Positions 32,604 to 42,183 are shown, counted from the stretch's first letter. The stretch: DNA of 64,000 nucleotides from Pelomonas sp. Root1237 (GCF_001425055.1 NZ_LMDK01000017.1:259502-323501), one strand, 5' to 3'. The notes: generated from the letters alone by a model not told the origin. Made by a program: numbers and translations.

Positions 32604-33010
32604 GCGGGGCGCCTCCAGGCCATGCCCAGCGTGCGCGGCGCCGTGTGCACAAAGCCGAACTGGGCATAAAGGGCGTCGGCCGGCACGTCGGCCAAGAGGC
32701 TGACATAGCCGGTCTCGGGCACGTGCTCGCGCAGCCAGGCGGCGATCTCGGCCATGATGAGCTTGCCCAGGCCCTTGCCCTGGTGCTCGGGCAGCACGGC
32801 GATGTCGACGACCTGGAAGGCCGTGCCGCCGTCGCCAATGACGCGGCCCATGCCGACGGGCTCGCCATCGTGCAGGATCTGCACGCCGAACAAGGTGCCG
32901 GGCAAGCCACGCGCGGCCGCCTCGGCCGACTTGGGGCTGAGGCCGCAGGCGACGCGCAGATGGCGGTAGGTGTCGGCCGAGGGCGTGGCGTGCAGCGTCG
33001 TGTAACTCAT
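32600..33010 (-). CDS. GNAT family N-acetyltransferase
   Basis: Predicted 136 aa. The acetyl-CoA pyrophosphate-binding motif is VVDIAVLPEHQGKGLGKLIM (Q/RxxGxG/A present as QGKGLG), with preceding strand GMGRVIGDGGTAFQ and a final ALYAQFGFVHT. Typical small single-domain GNAT. An ATG three codons upstream (33019) is also possible. Co-transcribed with the peptide-binding protein (ATGA overlap). Possible role: acetylation of an imported amino compound; the substrate cannot be read. Confidence 0.85.
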   Translation of the reverse strand: MSYTTLHATPSADTYRHLRVACGLSPKSAEAAARGLPGTLFGVQILHDGEPVGMGRVIGDGGTAFQVVDIAVLPEHQGKGLGKLIMAEIAAWLREHVPETGYVSLLADVPADALYAQFGFVHTAPRTLGMAWRRPA

Positions 33011-33138
33011 GTCACCCATTCAACCATCACCTGCACTCATACCTGCAGCGCCCTCCGACATGGCCCCTGCGGGCTGGCCCCGGGGCCACCGTGTCGGGTG
33101 CGCTGCAACAATCCAGGTCTGGCCACGCCCTCCCACGC

Positions 33139-34044
33139 ATGAAGTCCACCTCCCTTGTTGCCGCCGTCCTGGCCCTGCTGCTCAGCGCCTGCGCCAGCGT
33201 GCCCTCGCCGGTCCCCACGCCCGCCCCCGTCATGGCCGCAGGCCCTGCCGCCGCAGTGCGCGCGCCCAACATCGACCGCAGCTACACCTCACAGAACCAG
33301 GACAGCCGCGCCCTCTACATCGTGCTGCACTACACCGTGCTGGACTGGGAGAAGTCGCTGAAGGTGCTGACGACCGGCGGCCAGGTGTCGGCCCATTACC
33401 TGGTGCGCGACAACCCCGTGGCCAGCTACGCGCTGGTGGACGAGAACCGCCGCTCCTGGCATGCGGGCGCGAGCTTCTGGGCCGGCAACACCAACCTGAA
33501 CTCGGCCTCCATCGGCATCGAGATCGTCAACGCCGGCTATGTGGACGGCCCCGGCGGCCGCGTCTACGCGCCCTTCCCGCAGGCCCAGGTGGACGAAGTC
33601 ATCGCCCTGGTGCGCGACATCCAGAAGCGCCATAACGTCAAGCCCGAGCGCATCATCGGCCATGCCGACATCGCGCCCGGCCGCAAGCAGGACCCCGGCC
33701 CGCAGTTCCCCTGGAAGCAGCTGGCCGACGCCGGGCTGATCCCTTGGCCCGATGGCCCGCTGGTGATGGTGAAGACGCTGGAGCATGAGGTTGCGCCGCG
33801 CGACGTGGCCTGGCTGCAGGAGCGGCTGGCGCGCATCGGCTACAACGTGTCGCGCTCGGGCCAGCTGGACGTGATGACCAAGGAGGTCGTCGCCACCTTC
33901 CAGATGAAATACCGGCCGCGCGACATTTCCGGCACGCCCGACGCCGAGACGGCCGCGCTGATCGAGGTGGCGTCCACGCCCAGCGCGATGCGCGTGGCCG
34001 GCGCGACCGACACTGAGACGCGGCCGTACACGTCGCGTTGGTGA
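33139..34044 (+). CDS. amiD: N-acetylmuramoyl-L-alanine amidase lipoprotein (AmiD-like)
   Basis: Predicted 301 aa. Lipobox LSAC gives a lipidated Cys near residue 16. The Amidase_2 domain follows: IVLHYTVLDW (first zinc His), SAHYLV, IGIEIVN and IIGHADIAPGRKQDPGP (second His and catalytic acid region). The C-terminal ~80 residues form a peptidoglycan-binding domain (WLQERLARIGYNV, VVATFQMKYRP). This is the layout of AmiD, an outer-membrane amidase that cleaves the muramyl-L-Ala bond of peptidoglycan and anhydro-muropeptides, releasing peptides. It stands directly before the dpp permease genes, supporting a muropeptide-recycling link. Confidence 0.85.
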   Translation: MKSTSLVAAVLALLLSACASVPSPVPTPAPVMAAGPAAAVRAPNIDRSYTSQNQDSRALYIVLHYTVLDWEKSLKVLTTGGQVSAHYLVRDNPVASYALVDENRRSWHAGASFWAGNTNLNSASIGIEIVNAGYVDGPGGRVYAPFPQAQVDEVIALVRDIQKRHNVKPERIIGHADIAPGRKQDPGPQFPWKQLADAGLIPWPDGPLVMVKTLEHEVAPRDVAWLQERLARIGYNVSRSGQLDVMTKEVVATFQMKYRPRDISGTPDAETAALIEVASTPSAMRVAGATDTETRPYTSRW

Positions 34045-34063
34045 TCTCGATGACCAACTCAAT

Positions 34064-34137
34064 ACAGCCACAGAGACACAGAGACACGGAGAACAGCCAC
34101 TTGGAAATCCTCTGTGCCTCTGTGCCTCTGTGGCTGT
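34064..34137. repeat. Long imperfect inverted repeat between amiD and dppB
   Basis: The arms 34064-34091 and 34110-34137 pair over 28 bp with three mismatches (left arm begins ACAGCCACAGAGACACAGAG). The arms are themselves built from repeats of an octamer-like GTGCCTCT/GAGACACA unit. Loop 18 nt. It would form a strong hairpin in mRNA just before dppB. Confidence 0.85.
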
Positions 34138-34159
34138 GTTTGTGCGCGAGGATCTATCC

Positions 34160-35173
34160 GTGCTGAGCTTCCTGCTCAAACGCCTGGCCACGCTGGTGCC
34201 GACGCTGATCGGCATCACGATCGTCGCCTTCGGCCTGATCCGCCTCGTGCCCGGCGACCCCATCGAGGTCATGATGGGCGAGCGCCGCCTGGACCCGGAG
34301 ACGCACGCGGCCCTGGTCAAGCGCATGGGCCTGGACCAGCCGCTGCCGGTGCAGTACGCGGACTATGTCGGCAAGCTGCTGCACGGCGACCTGGGCCAGA
34401 GCCTGGTCAGCCGCGAGCCGGTCAGCAAGGAGTTCGCAGCGCTGTTCCCGGCCACCGTCGAGCTGGCCACGGCGGCGCTGATCTTTGCCGTGGGCTTCGG
34501 GCTGCTGCTGGGCGTCAGCGCGGGGCTCAAGCGGGGCTCGCTGCTGGACCAGGGCGTCATGGGCACGGCCACCATCGGCTATTCGATGCCAGTGTTCTGG
34601 TGGGGGCTGATCCTCATCATGTTCTTCTCGGTCAACCTCGGCTGGACGCCGGTGTCGGGCCGCATCGGCATCGAGTTCGACCCGGAGCGTGTGACCGGCT
34701 TCATGCTGATCGATTCGTGGCTGAGCAGCGAAGAGGGTGCCTTCAAGTCGGCGCTGATGCACCTGATCCTGCCGGCCCTGGTGCTGGGCACCAGCACGCT
34801 GGCGGTGGTGGCGCGCATGACGCGCTCGTCGATGCTGGAAGTGCTGCGCGAGGACTATGTGCGCACGGCCCGCGCCAAGGGCCTGTCGCCGACGCGCGTG
34901 GTCGTCGTGCATGCGCTGCGCAATGCGCTGATCCCGGTGCTGACGGTCGTCGGCCTGCAGACCGGCAGCCTGCTCGCCGGCGCGGTGCTGACGGAGACCA
35001 TCTTCTCGTGGCCGGGCATCGGCAAATGGCTGATCGACTCCATCGGCCGGCGCGACTATCCGGTCGTGCAGGCCGGCATCCTGATCTCGGCGCTGACCTT
35101 CATAGCCGTGAACCTGATCGTGGATGTGCTGTATGGGGTGGTAAATCCGCGGATTCGGGGAGGCGGTCACTGA
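34160..35173 (+). CDS. dppB: Dipeptide/oligopeptide ABC transporter permease DppB
   Basis: Predicted 337 aa from GTG 34160, preceded by GAGGA; a GTG at 34130 would begin inside the inverted-repeat arm. It begins LSFLLKRLATLVPTLIGITI and contains RLVPGDPIEVMMG, the classical DppB/OppB opening, six membrane helices and the EAA loop (VRTARAKGLSPTRVVVVHAL). The product forms the channel with DppC for peptide uptake. Its stop overlaps dppC (TGATG). Confidence 0.93.
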   Translation: MLSFLLKRLATLVPTLIGITIVAFGLIRLVPGDPIEVMMGERRLDPETHAALVKRMGLDQPLPVQYADYVGKLLHGDLGQSLVSREPVSKEFAALFPATVELATAALIFAVGFGLLLGVSAGLKRGSLLDQGVMGTATIGYSMPVFWWGLILIMFFSVNLGWTPVSGRIGIEFDPERVTGFMLIDSWLSSEEGAFKSALMHLILPALVLGTSTLAVVARMTRSSMLEVLREDYVRTARAKGLSPTRVVVVHALRNALIPVLTVVGLQTGSLLAGAVLTETIFSWPGIGKWLIDSIGRRDYPVVQAGILISALTFIAVNLIVDVLYGVVNPRIRGGGH

Positions 35174-36069
35174 TGAGCGCTGTCCTCGACAAACCCATCG
35201 AGCCGCCCGGCCCCCTGCGCGAGTTCTGGCAAGGCTTTGCCGCCAACCGCGGTGCCCTGGTCGCGCTGATCGTCTTCGCGCTGATCGCCGTTGCCTCCCT
35301 GCTCGCGCCGCTGATCGCGCCGCACGACCCCATCGAGCAATACCGCGATTTCATGCTGACGCCGCCCATCTGGGCCGAAGGCGGCAACACGCGCTTCCTG
35401 CTCGGCACCGACGAGCTGGGCCGTGACATGCTGAGCCGGCTGCTGCATGGCGGCCGGGTGTCGCTGGGCATCGGTCTGGCAGCCGTCGTCATGTCACTCA
35501 TGCCGGGCGTGCTGCTGGGGTTGCTGGCGGCCTTCTTCCAGCGCTGGCTGTCTCCCGCCATCATGCGCGTGATGGACATCGTGCTGGCTCTGCCGGCCCT
35601 GCTGCTGGCCATCTGCGTCATCACCATCCTCGGCCCGGGCCTGGTCAACACCGTCATCGCCATCGCCATCGGCGCACTGCCCGGCTATGTGCGGCTGACG
35701 CGCGCCGCGGCCCTTGGCGAGATCGGGCGCGACTATGTGACGGCCAGCCGCGTGGCGGGCGCCCATGTGTGGCGGCTGATGTTCATCACCGTGCTGCCCA
35801 ACTGCATGGCGCCGCTGATCGTCAATGCGACGCTGAGCTTCTCGTCGGCCATCCTCGAAACCGCCGGCCTGGGCTTCCTGGGGCTGGGCGTGCAGGCGCC
35901 AACGCCGGAGTGGGGCACGATGCTGTCGTCCGCGCGGGACTACATCACCCGCGCGCCTTGGGTCGTCACGCTGCCGGGGCTGACGATTTTGGTGAGCGTG
36001 TTGGCGATCAACCTGATGGGCGACGGGTTGCGCGATGCGCTGGATCCGAAGTTGAAGAAGGTGGCGTGA
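35173..36069 (+). CDS. dppC: Dipeptide/oligopeptide ABC transporter permease DppC
   Basis: Predicted 298 aa. The N-terminal OppC_N segment (REFWQGFAANRGALVALIVF) precedes LLGTDELGRDMLSRLLHGGR, the diagnostic DppC/OppC motif, then six helices and the EAA loop (YVTASRVAGAHVWRLMFITV). The product pairs with DppB. Translationally coupled to dppB. The next operon gene, dppD, is separated by a 0.6-kb non-coding element, unusual for this operon. Confidence 0.93.
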   Translation: MSAVLDKPIEPPGPLREFWQGFAANRGALVALIVFALIAVASLLAPLIAPHDPIEQYRDFMLTPPIWAEGGNTRFLLGTDELGRDMLSRLLHGGRVSLGIGLAAVVMSLMPGVLLGLLAAFFQRWLSPAIMRVMDIVLALPALLLAICVITILGPGLVNTVIAIAIGALPGYVRLTRAAALGEIGRDYVTASRVAGAHVWRLMFITVLPNCMAPLIVNATLSFSSAILETAGLGFLGLGVQAPTPEWGTMLSSARDYITRAPWVVTLPGLTILVSVLAINLMGDGLRDALDPKLKKVA

Positions 36070-36106
36070 TGGGCTGGCGGGGAAACGATGTGTTGATGCC
36101 TACGCC

Positions 36107-36653
36107 CAGCCGGGATTTCGCCCCGGCGGGCGACCTACTTTTTGCGCCGCCAAAAAGTAGGCAAAAAGCTCTCCCCTGCAAAACCGCCCCTGTCGGGGTG
36201 CCCTGCGATGCTCGAAGCCCGGGGCCGCGCCCAACTCACTTCGCTACGCTCCGTTCAGACAAAGGGGCGCGAAGTCAGAGCTTGAGGCTCGCTGCGCTCG
36301 CGCCCCGGGCTTCTGCGCTTCTCGGCGGTTTAGAAGGGGAGGCTCCAGGAACAGCCGGACAGCCAACAGCCAAGCCCCAAAGCCGTTCGCAACGAGGTAT
36401 TCCTCTTCCCCCCTCTGAGCCTGCCGAGGAACGGAAGGCCTTGAGGCCGTGCGCGCAGCGCACTTCGTGGACTGACTCCGCGCAACTGTTTGACCGTAGC
36501 GTAGCGAAGGGAGTTTTGCGCGGGGCCTCAAGGCCTGAGTACCGCAGGGAACCCGAAGCGCAGCGCAGGGCGGGCGGATCGGGGGCGGTTTCTTTGGTTA
36601 CTTTCTTGGGCGCCCAAGAAAGTGACTCGCCCGCGGGGGCGAAATCCCCGCTG
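36107..36653. repeat. ~550-bp non-coding element with inverted termini, between dppC and dppD
   Basis: The left end (36107-36170) and right end (36590-36653) are inverted, imperfect copies: both contain GGATTTCGCCCC-like and GCGGGCGA-like blocks followed by a palindrome. The right palindrome is perfect (36600-36623, centre CTTGGGCGCCCAAG); the left one is an 11-bp stem (36134-36161). The interior is GC-rich with GCGAAG / CTTCGC runs and no credible gene. The shape is that of a dispersed intergenic repeat of Burkholderiales or a MITE-like element; open frames through it have no motifs. Confidence 0.75.
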
Positions 36654-36679
36654 GGCCTGGCCATCAACCCAAACCACCG

Positions 36680-37630
36680 ATGAGCCTCCTCCAAATCAAG
36701 AACCTCCGCGTCCAGTTCGGCAACTTCCCCGCCGTCGACGGCGTGGACCTGACGCTGGACGCGGGCGAACTGCTGGGCATCGTCGGCGAATCGGGCTCGG
36801 GCAAGTCGGTCACGATGCTCGCGCTGATGGGGCTCATCGACGCACCGGGCAAAGTCACGGCGGACGCGCTGGAATTCCAGGGCCGCGACCTGCTGAAGCT
36901 CAACGCCTCCGAGCGCCGCGCGCTGATCGGCCGCGACGTAGCCATGGTGTTCCAGGACGCGCTGAGCAGCCTCAACCCGAGCTACACGGTCGGCGCGCAG
37001 ATCGCCGAGGTGCTGAAGGCGCATCTGGGCCTGCGCGGAGCCGCAGCCAAGCAGCGGGTCATCGAGCTGCTGGAGCTGGTCGAGATTCCCGACGCGGCCA
37101 GCCGCGCCAGGGCCTACCCGCACCAGCTCTCCGGCGGCATGAACCAGCGCGTGATGATTGCAATGGCGATCGCCTGCGGCCCCAAGCTCTTGATCGCCGA
37201 CGAGCCGACCACCGCGCTGGACGTGACCATCCAGGCCCAGATCATGGCCCTGCTGCTGAAGCTGCAGCGCGAGCAGGGCATGGGCCTGATCATGATCACG
37301 CACGACCTCGCCATCGTGGCCGAGATGGCGCAGCGCATTGCCGTCATGTACGCCGGCCAGATCGTCGAGACCGGGCCGGTGCCAGAACTGTTCGACGCAC
37401 CGCGCCACCCTTATACGAATGCGCTGCTCGCCGCCATTCCCGAGCACAACAAGGGCGCCACGCGCCTGTCCGCCCTGCCCGGCATCGTGCCCGGCGCGCT
37501 GGACAGGCCCAAGGGCTGCCTGCTGTCGCCGCGCTGCCCGCGTGTGCAGCCTCGCTGCGTGGCTGAGCGGCCGGCCCTGGAGAACGGCGTGCGCTGCTTC
37601 TTCCCCGTCGAGGAGGCCGCCCATGTCTGA
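36680..37630 (+). CDS. dppD: Dipeptide/oligopeptide ABC transporter ATPase DppD
   Basis: Predicted 316 aa. Walker [10 protein letters not shown]-loop [16 protein letters not shown], signature LSGGMNQR, Walker [13 protein letters not shown] and switch His (MITHDLA) are all intact. The C-terminal oligo_HPY extension ([15 protein letters not shown], then [14 protein letters not shown]) carries the four-Cys iron-sulfur-type motif of Dpp/Opp ATPases. Hydrolyses ATP to drive peptide import with DppF. Its 3' end overlaps dppF by 8 bp. Confidence 0.93.
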   Translation: MSLLQIKNLRVQFGNFPAVDGVDLTLDAGELLGIVGESGSGKSVTMLALMGLIDAPGKVTADALEFQGRDLLKLNASERRALIGRDVAMVFQDALSSLNPSYTVGAQIAEVLKAHLGLRGAAAKQRVIELLELVEIPDAASRARAYPHQLSGGMNQRVMIAMAIACGPKLLIADEPTTALDVTIQAQIMALLLKLQREQGMGLIMITHDLAIVAEMAQRIAVMYAGQIVETGPVPELFDAPRHPYTNALLAAIPEHNKGATRLSALPGIVPGALDRPKGCLLSPRCPRVQPRCVAERPALENGVRCFFPVEEAAHV

Positions 37631-38582
37631 GCTCCTTCTCGAAGCCAACGACCTGGCCAAGCACTACACGGTCAGCCGCGGCCTCTTTAGCCCCAAGGCC
37701 ACGGTGAAGGCGCTCAACGGCGTCAGCTTCACCCTCGCGCCGAAGAAGACCCTGGCCGTCGTCGGCGAATCGGGCTGCGGCAAGAGCACGCTGGCGCGCC
37801 AGCTGACGCTGATCGAGCACCCGACGCGCGGCGCCTTGAAGATCAGCGGCACCGATGCCGCGACGGCCGACAAGGCCACGCTGAAGTCGTTGCGCCGCCA
37901 GGTGCAGATGGTGTTCCAGAACCCCTTTGCCTCGCTGAACCCGCGCAAGACCGTCGAGACCACGCTGGCCGAACCGCTGCTGATCAACACGCCGATGACG
38001 GCACTGGAGCGGCGCGAGCGCGTGGCGGCGCTGGCGGCCAAGGTGGGCCTGCGGCCCGAGCACCTGCGCCGCTACCCACACATGTTCTCGGGCGGCCAGC
38101 GCCAGCGCATCGCGATTGCGCGGGCCATGATCCTGAACCCCGGCATCGTCGTCGCCGACGAGCCGGTCAGCGCGCTGGACGTGTCCATCCAGGCCCAGAT
38201 CCTGAACCTCTTCATGGACCTGCAGGACGAGTTCGGCACGGGCTATGTGTTCATCTCGCACAACCTCAGCGTCGTCGAGCATGTGGCCGACGAGGTCATG
38301 GTGATGTACCTCGGCACAGCCGTGGAGATCGGCGAGAAGAAACGGCTGTTCGCCGCGCCACTGCACCCCTACACGCGGGCGCTGATGAGCGCGACACCGG
38401 CGCTGCGCAAGGCCGACCGGCGCGAGCGCATCGTCATCCATGGCGAGCTGCCCAGCCCGTTGAATCCGCCCAGCGGCTGCAGCTTCCACAAGCGTTGCCC
38501 GCTGGCCATTGCGCGCTGCAGCGAAGAGGTGCCGCTGCTACGCGAGGTGGCAGGCCGGCGCGTCGCCTGCCACGTCGTTTGA
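37623..38582 (+). CDS. dppF: Dipeptide/oligopeptide ABC transporter ATPase DppF
   Basis: Predicted 319 aa. Walker [25 protein letters not shown], signature [15 protein letters not shown], Walker [15 protein letters not shown] and switch region [13 protein letters not shown] are intact. The C-terminal [13 protein letters not shown] and [14 protein letters not shown] are the DppF/OppF extension. Second ATPase of the peptide importer. It is the last gene of the dppBCDF set; a TonB receptor gene follows 166 bp later. Confidence 0.93.
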   Translation: MSELLLEANDLAKHYTVSRGLFSPKATVKALNGVSFTLAPKKTLAVVGESGCGKSTLARQLTLIEHPTRGALKISGTDAATADKATLKSLRRQVQMVFQNPFASLNPRKTVETTLAEPLLINTPMTALERRERVAALAAKVGLRPEHLRRYPHMFSGGQRQRIAIARAMILNPGIVVADEPVSALDVSIQAQILNLFMDLQDEFGTGYVFISHNLSVVEHVADEVMVMYLGTAVEIGEKKRLFAAPLHPYTRALMSATPALRKADRRERIVIHGELPSPLNPPSGCSFHKRCPLAIARCSEEVPLLREVAGRRVACHVV

Positions 38583-38748
38583 CGTGACTCGCAGGTGAGG
38601 CGCGGCGGGCATAACCGCCGTACATGCCCCGCCGTCATTCCGTGATGCGCGGAGTGTTGCTCCGGTGCCGACTTCGCGGGCTTGGCCCCTGATGGGGTGT
38701 GACTTGCGTCGCAAGAATCTTTGCATTCGGCAACGCAAGGACAACACC

Positions 38749-41748
38749 ATGAGATTCCAGCCCACTCCCATCACCTGTGGCTTCGCCGCCCTGCTGATGA
38801 GCCTGCAGGGCGCAGCCCTGGCCCAGCAGGCCAACGCCCCGGACAGCGCCAAGGCCAAGGCCGACGCGCAGGCGCTGGAGAAGGTCGTCATCACCGGCAT
38901 CCGCGCCTCGCTGGAAAGCTCGCTGGACGCCAAGCGCAACGCCTCGGCCAACGTGGACGTCATCACGGCCGTGGACGTGGGCAAGATGCCCGACAAGAAC
39001 CTGGCCGACTCGCTGCAGCGCGTCGTCGGCGTGGCGGTGCGCACGGACTACGACGAGGCCGAGAAGGTCGCCATGCGCGGCACCAACCCCGACATGTCGC
39101 TGATCCTGTTCAACGGCCACACCGTCTCTGGCGGTGACTGGTACCTGTCCGACCAGGCCTCCAGCAGCCGCTCCACCAGCCTGTCGCTGATGCCCTCGTC
39201 GGTGCTGAACTCGGCCACCGTCTACAAGACCTCGCAGGCCAATATCCTGGACGGCGGCTTGGCCGGCACCATCAATGTGACGACCCGCAAACCCCTGGAC
39301 AATCCGAAGGGCTTCAGCGGCGTGGTCAGCGCCGGCGCCGTGTACGCCGACCTGCCCGGCAAGACCAGCCCGCAGCTCAACGCCAGCCTGAACTGGAAGA
39401 ACGAAGACAGCACGCTGGGCTTCATCGGCCAGGTCTTCGCCGAGAAGCGCTACATCCGCCGCGACACCGCCTCGCGCTTCGCCTACGGCGCCAACTCCGG
39501 CTGGGACCAGATCAACACGGCCACCATGCTGGGCATCACCGACGCCTCGCTGGCAGGCACACCCTACAAGGCAGCGGACTTGAACGGCGTGCGCCTGCCC
39601 GGCTCGATGTCCACCGAATTCGTGGAAGGTGTGCGCGACCGCAAGGGCGGCATGTTCTCCGGCCAGCTCAAGCCCGCCAGCAATACCGAAGTCGGCCTGA
39701 CCGGCTTCTACTCCAAGATGAACGCAGCCAACTTCGGCCGCGCGACCATGGGCGCCATTTACCAGATGCTGGCCGGCCAGTCCGGCCCGCTGGGCGGCAC
39801 CACGGCCACCAACGTCAACGGCCAGCGTGTCTATGCCTCCATAAAAAACCCGGTAATCGTCGAAGAGGAGACCATCTACGGCCACAAGCTGCGCGTGCTG
39901 AAGTCCGCGGAAATCTCTTACGCGAACGGCCTGCCGGCCCAGTACGCCGGCGACTCCGAAGGCTTCTACCGCAGCGGCGCGTACGCCAGCTCCGGCTTCC
40001 TGGACCTGGATGGCAAGTGGGTCGTCAATGACAAGCTGACCCTCAAGGGCCTGCTGAGCACAACCAAGGGCGTCGGCCACACCGACATGGACCGCGGCCT
40101 GACCTACTCGCGCTACGGCCAGGGCATCAAGTACGACATCACCGACCTGGAGAAGGCGCCGGACTTCAGCTGGATCAACGCCGGCAGCGGCACCACGCCC
40201 CTGGCCAGCAGCGCGGCCGCCGGCACGCCCGGCTACCGCCTGACCGGCCGCAGCGGCCTGAACCGCTACCACACCATCGACAGCGAGAAGAGCTTCGCCA
40301 TCGACGGCGAGTACACGCAGGACAGCGGCATCTTCAGCTCGATGAACTTCGGCTTTCGCAACGCCGATCACCGCCGCCAATACGGCCTGTCGACCGTGGC
40401 CTTGAAGTCCGCTTTCGTGGCAGCCAACGCGCCTGACCCGGCCCTGGCCGTGCCCTACCCCGGCGACTTCGGCCAGTACCTCGGCGGCAACTTCGACAAC
40501 TCCGGCTTCTATTTCTCGCGGGACACGCTGACCAGCCTCTTCGGCGACCTGGCCAAGCAAACCAACTCTCAATGGGAGCGCCGCATCTCCGGCTCCATCG
40601 ACCTGCGCGAAGTGCAGAGCGCGGCCTACCTGATGCAGAACTTGGAAGGCGAGAAGTGGTCCGGCAATGTCGGCCTGCGCCTGGTGCGCACGACCGTCAC
40701 CTCCCGCACCCCCGTGCCGATTCCGGCAGGCGCCTGCCTGCGCATCGAGCCGGGCAAGCCCTATGTGCCCTGCGCCGCCTACCCGGACGCCATCCTCGAC
40801 GTCAGCGAAGGCCAGCCCTACTACGACAACGTGCCCTTCAACGGTGCCACGGGCGTGATCTACCGAAAGGAGAGCACCCGGCGCACATTCGACGACATCC
40901 TGCCGAGCCTGAACCTGCGCTATGAGTTCGCCACGGGCCTGGTCGGCCGCCTGGGCCTGTCCAAGACCATCGGCCGCCAGAACTACAACCTCTACGGCGC
41001 TACCTATTCAGCCCAAGCCTGCAACTCGCAGGGCTGCACGGTGACCGGCCCGAACCCGAACCTGACGCCGATGAGCTCACGCAACCTGGACATCTCGGTG
41101 GCCTGGTATTACGACAAGCGCGCCATGCTGGCGCTCTCCGGCTTCAGTTCGCTGATCGACGGCTACGCCAAGACCGGAGGCACGTCGTCGGGCCAGACCG
41201 TCGAGCTGTACGACGGCACGACCAACCAGTACCGCACCTACCTGATCAACAGCTCAACGCAGCAGAAGGCCCGCATCCGCGGCCTCGAGCTGTCATGGGA
41301 ACAGCCGATCGCCTGGGGCTTCGGCTTTCAGTCCAACGCCAGCTACACCGAGACGCGCGTCGAAGACGGCCGCCCGATGACCGGCGCTTCCAAGATTGCC
41401 GGCAATGTGGGCGGGTACTGGGAAAACGACGTGTTCAGCGCTCGCCTGGTCTACAACTACCGCGGCAAGTACGTGTCGAGCACCACGGCACCGTCCCCGA
41501 CGGCCAACAGCCAGGGCAATTCGACCATCGGTGGTGTGCTGATGCCTTCCGCGCCGACGATCGCGGCACCGGTGTCCAACGTGGCCTTCTCGGCCAACTA
41601 CAACGTCACACCGGAATTGCAGATCTCGTTCAGCGCCACCAACCTGACCAACCCGGTCCGCGCCACCTATCGCTATAGCGAGGCGGAGCAGCAGAAGGTC
41701 GACGCGTCAGGCCGCCAGTACTACCTGGAGGCGCGCTACAAGTTCTGA
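38749..41748 (+). CDS. Large TonB-dependent receptor
   Basis: Predicted 999 aa. Signal peptide ends ALAQQ. The plug begins with VVITGIRASLESSLDAKRNA (a TonB-box-proximal motif of the OAR/TIGR01782-like branch) and contains MPDKNLADSLQRVVGVAV, MRGTNPDMSLILFNGHTVSG and GTINVTTRKPLD. The barrel ends in EARYKF with the terminal Phe. This branch of large receptors is typical of oligotrophic or polymer-degrading Gram-negatives and usually imports carbohydrate, peptide or other organic ligands and not siderophores. Its position right after dppF makes peptides an attractive but unproven ligand. The ATG at 38749 lies 10 nt after AAGGA. Confidence 0.88.
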   Translation: MRFQPTPITCGFAALLMSLQGAALAQQANAPDSAKAKADAQALEKVVITGIRASLESSLDAKRNASANVDVITAVDVGKMPDKNLADSLQRVVGVAVRTDYDEAEKVAMRGTNPDMSLILFNGHTVSGGDWYLSDQASSSRSTSLSLMPSSVLNSATVYKTSQANILDGGLAGTINVTTRKPLDNPKGFSGVVSAGAVYADLPGKTSPQLNASLNWKNEDSTLGFIGQVFAEKRYIRRDTASRFAYGANSGWDQINTATMLGITDASLAGTPYKAADLNGVRLPGSMSTEFVEGVRDRKGGMFSGQLKPASNTEVGLTGFYSKMNAANFGRATMGAIYQMLAGQSGPLGGTTATNVNGQRVYASIKNPVIVEEETIYGHKLRVLKSAEISYANGLPAQYAGDSEGFYRSGAYASSGFLDLDGKWVVNDKLTLKGLLSTTKGVGHTDMDRGLTYSRYGQGIKYDITDLEKAPDFSWINAGSGTTPLASSAAAGTPGYRLTGRSGLNRYHTIDSEKSFAIDGEYTQDSGIFSSMNFGFRNADHRRQYGLSTVALKSAFVAANAPDPALAVPYPGDFGQYLGGNFDNSGFYFSRDTLTSLFGDLAKQTNSQWERRISGSIDLREVQSAAYLMQNLEGEKWSGNVGLRLVRTTVTSRTPVPIPAGACLRIEPGKPYVPCAAYPDAILDVSEGQPYYDNVPFNGATGVIYRKESTRRTFDDILPSLNLRYEFATGLVGRLGLSKTIGRQNYNLYGATYSAQACNSQGCTVTGPNPNLTPMSSRNLDISVAWYYDKRAMLALSGFSSLIDGYAKTGGTSSGQTVELYDGTTNQYRTYLINSSTQQKARIRGLELSWEQPIAWGFGFQSNASYTETRVEDGRPMTGASKIAGNVGGYWENDVFSARLVYNYRGKYVSSTTAPSPTANSQGNSTIGGVLMPSAPTIAAPVSNVAFSANYNVTPELQISFSATNLTNPVRATYRYSEAEQQKVDASGRQYYLEARYKF

Positions 41749-41782
41749 GACTTGCCTTGGCGCATCCTCGGCGCATCCAGGA

Positions 41783-41805
41783 AAGGCCGGCCTTGCGCCG
41801 GCCTT
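41783..41805. terminator. Bidirectional hairpin between convergent genes
   Basis: AAGGCCGG / CCGGCCTT form a stem around a short CCTTGCG loop, followed by CTTCTTCATT on the plus strand. It serves the TonB receptor and, from the other side, the glycine-zipper lipoprotein gene. Confidence 0.6.
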
Positions 41806-41814
41806 CTTCATTCC

Positions 41815-42069
41815 TCAGCGGTTTCTCTTCTTCGACACTTCATTGCCGACGACGCCGCCGGCCGCAGCGCCGATGGCGGCACCGGTGGTTGTGCCGGTCA
41901 CCGCGCCGCCGACGACAGCGCCAGCCGTGGCGCCGACGATGGTGCTGGTCTCACGGGACGACATGCCCGCACAGGCCGTCAGGGCCAGCGTCGCGGCTGC
42001 GGCGAGGGACAGGACCGTCACGCGCCAATAGGCGCCATTCGGGCTGGAAAACGTTGCAAAGCTGTTCAT
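41815..42069 (-). CDS. Small glycine-zipper lipoprotein (OsmB/SlyB-like)
   Basis: Predicted 84 aa. AGGAG lies eight bases before the ATG at 42069. Signal peptide with lipobox LTAC, then an alternating Gly/Ala hydrophobic hairpin (IVGATAGAVVGGAVTGTTTG, AAIGAAAGGVVGNEVS) typical of glycine-zipper 2TM lipoproteins, and a basic end (KKRNR). Such proteins are stress-inducible outer-membrane lipoproteins. The frame is open further upstream, but that extension lacks a signal peptide and is not believed. Confidence 0.78.
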   Translation of the reverse strand: MNSFATFSSPNGAYWRVTVLSLAAAATLALTACAGMSSRETSTIVGATAGAVVGGAVTGTTTGAAIGAAAGGVVGNEVSKKRNR

Positions 42070-42183
42070 GGTCTGCTCCTTGAGGGAGGTGATCAGGTGA
42101 GTCAACTTTCGTCGCCAGCCGCCGGCGCCGGAACCAGCCCAGGGGCCGATGAGGCGTGGGACTTGTCCTAGCGTACAAAGCAA

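Noticed and set aside
36275-37660. 461-codon minus-strand open frame across the dppC-dppD element and dppD
   Set aside because: Runs antisense through dppD, which has all ABC ATPase motifs, and through the inverted-repeat element; no motifs of its own.
38635-40572. About 645-codon minus-strand open frame opposite the large TonB receptor
   Set aside because: Shadow of the receptor gene, which has an intact signal peptide, plug and C-terminal Phe.
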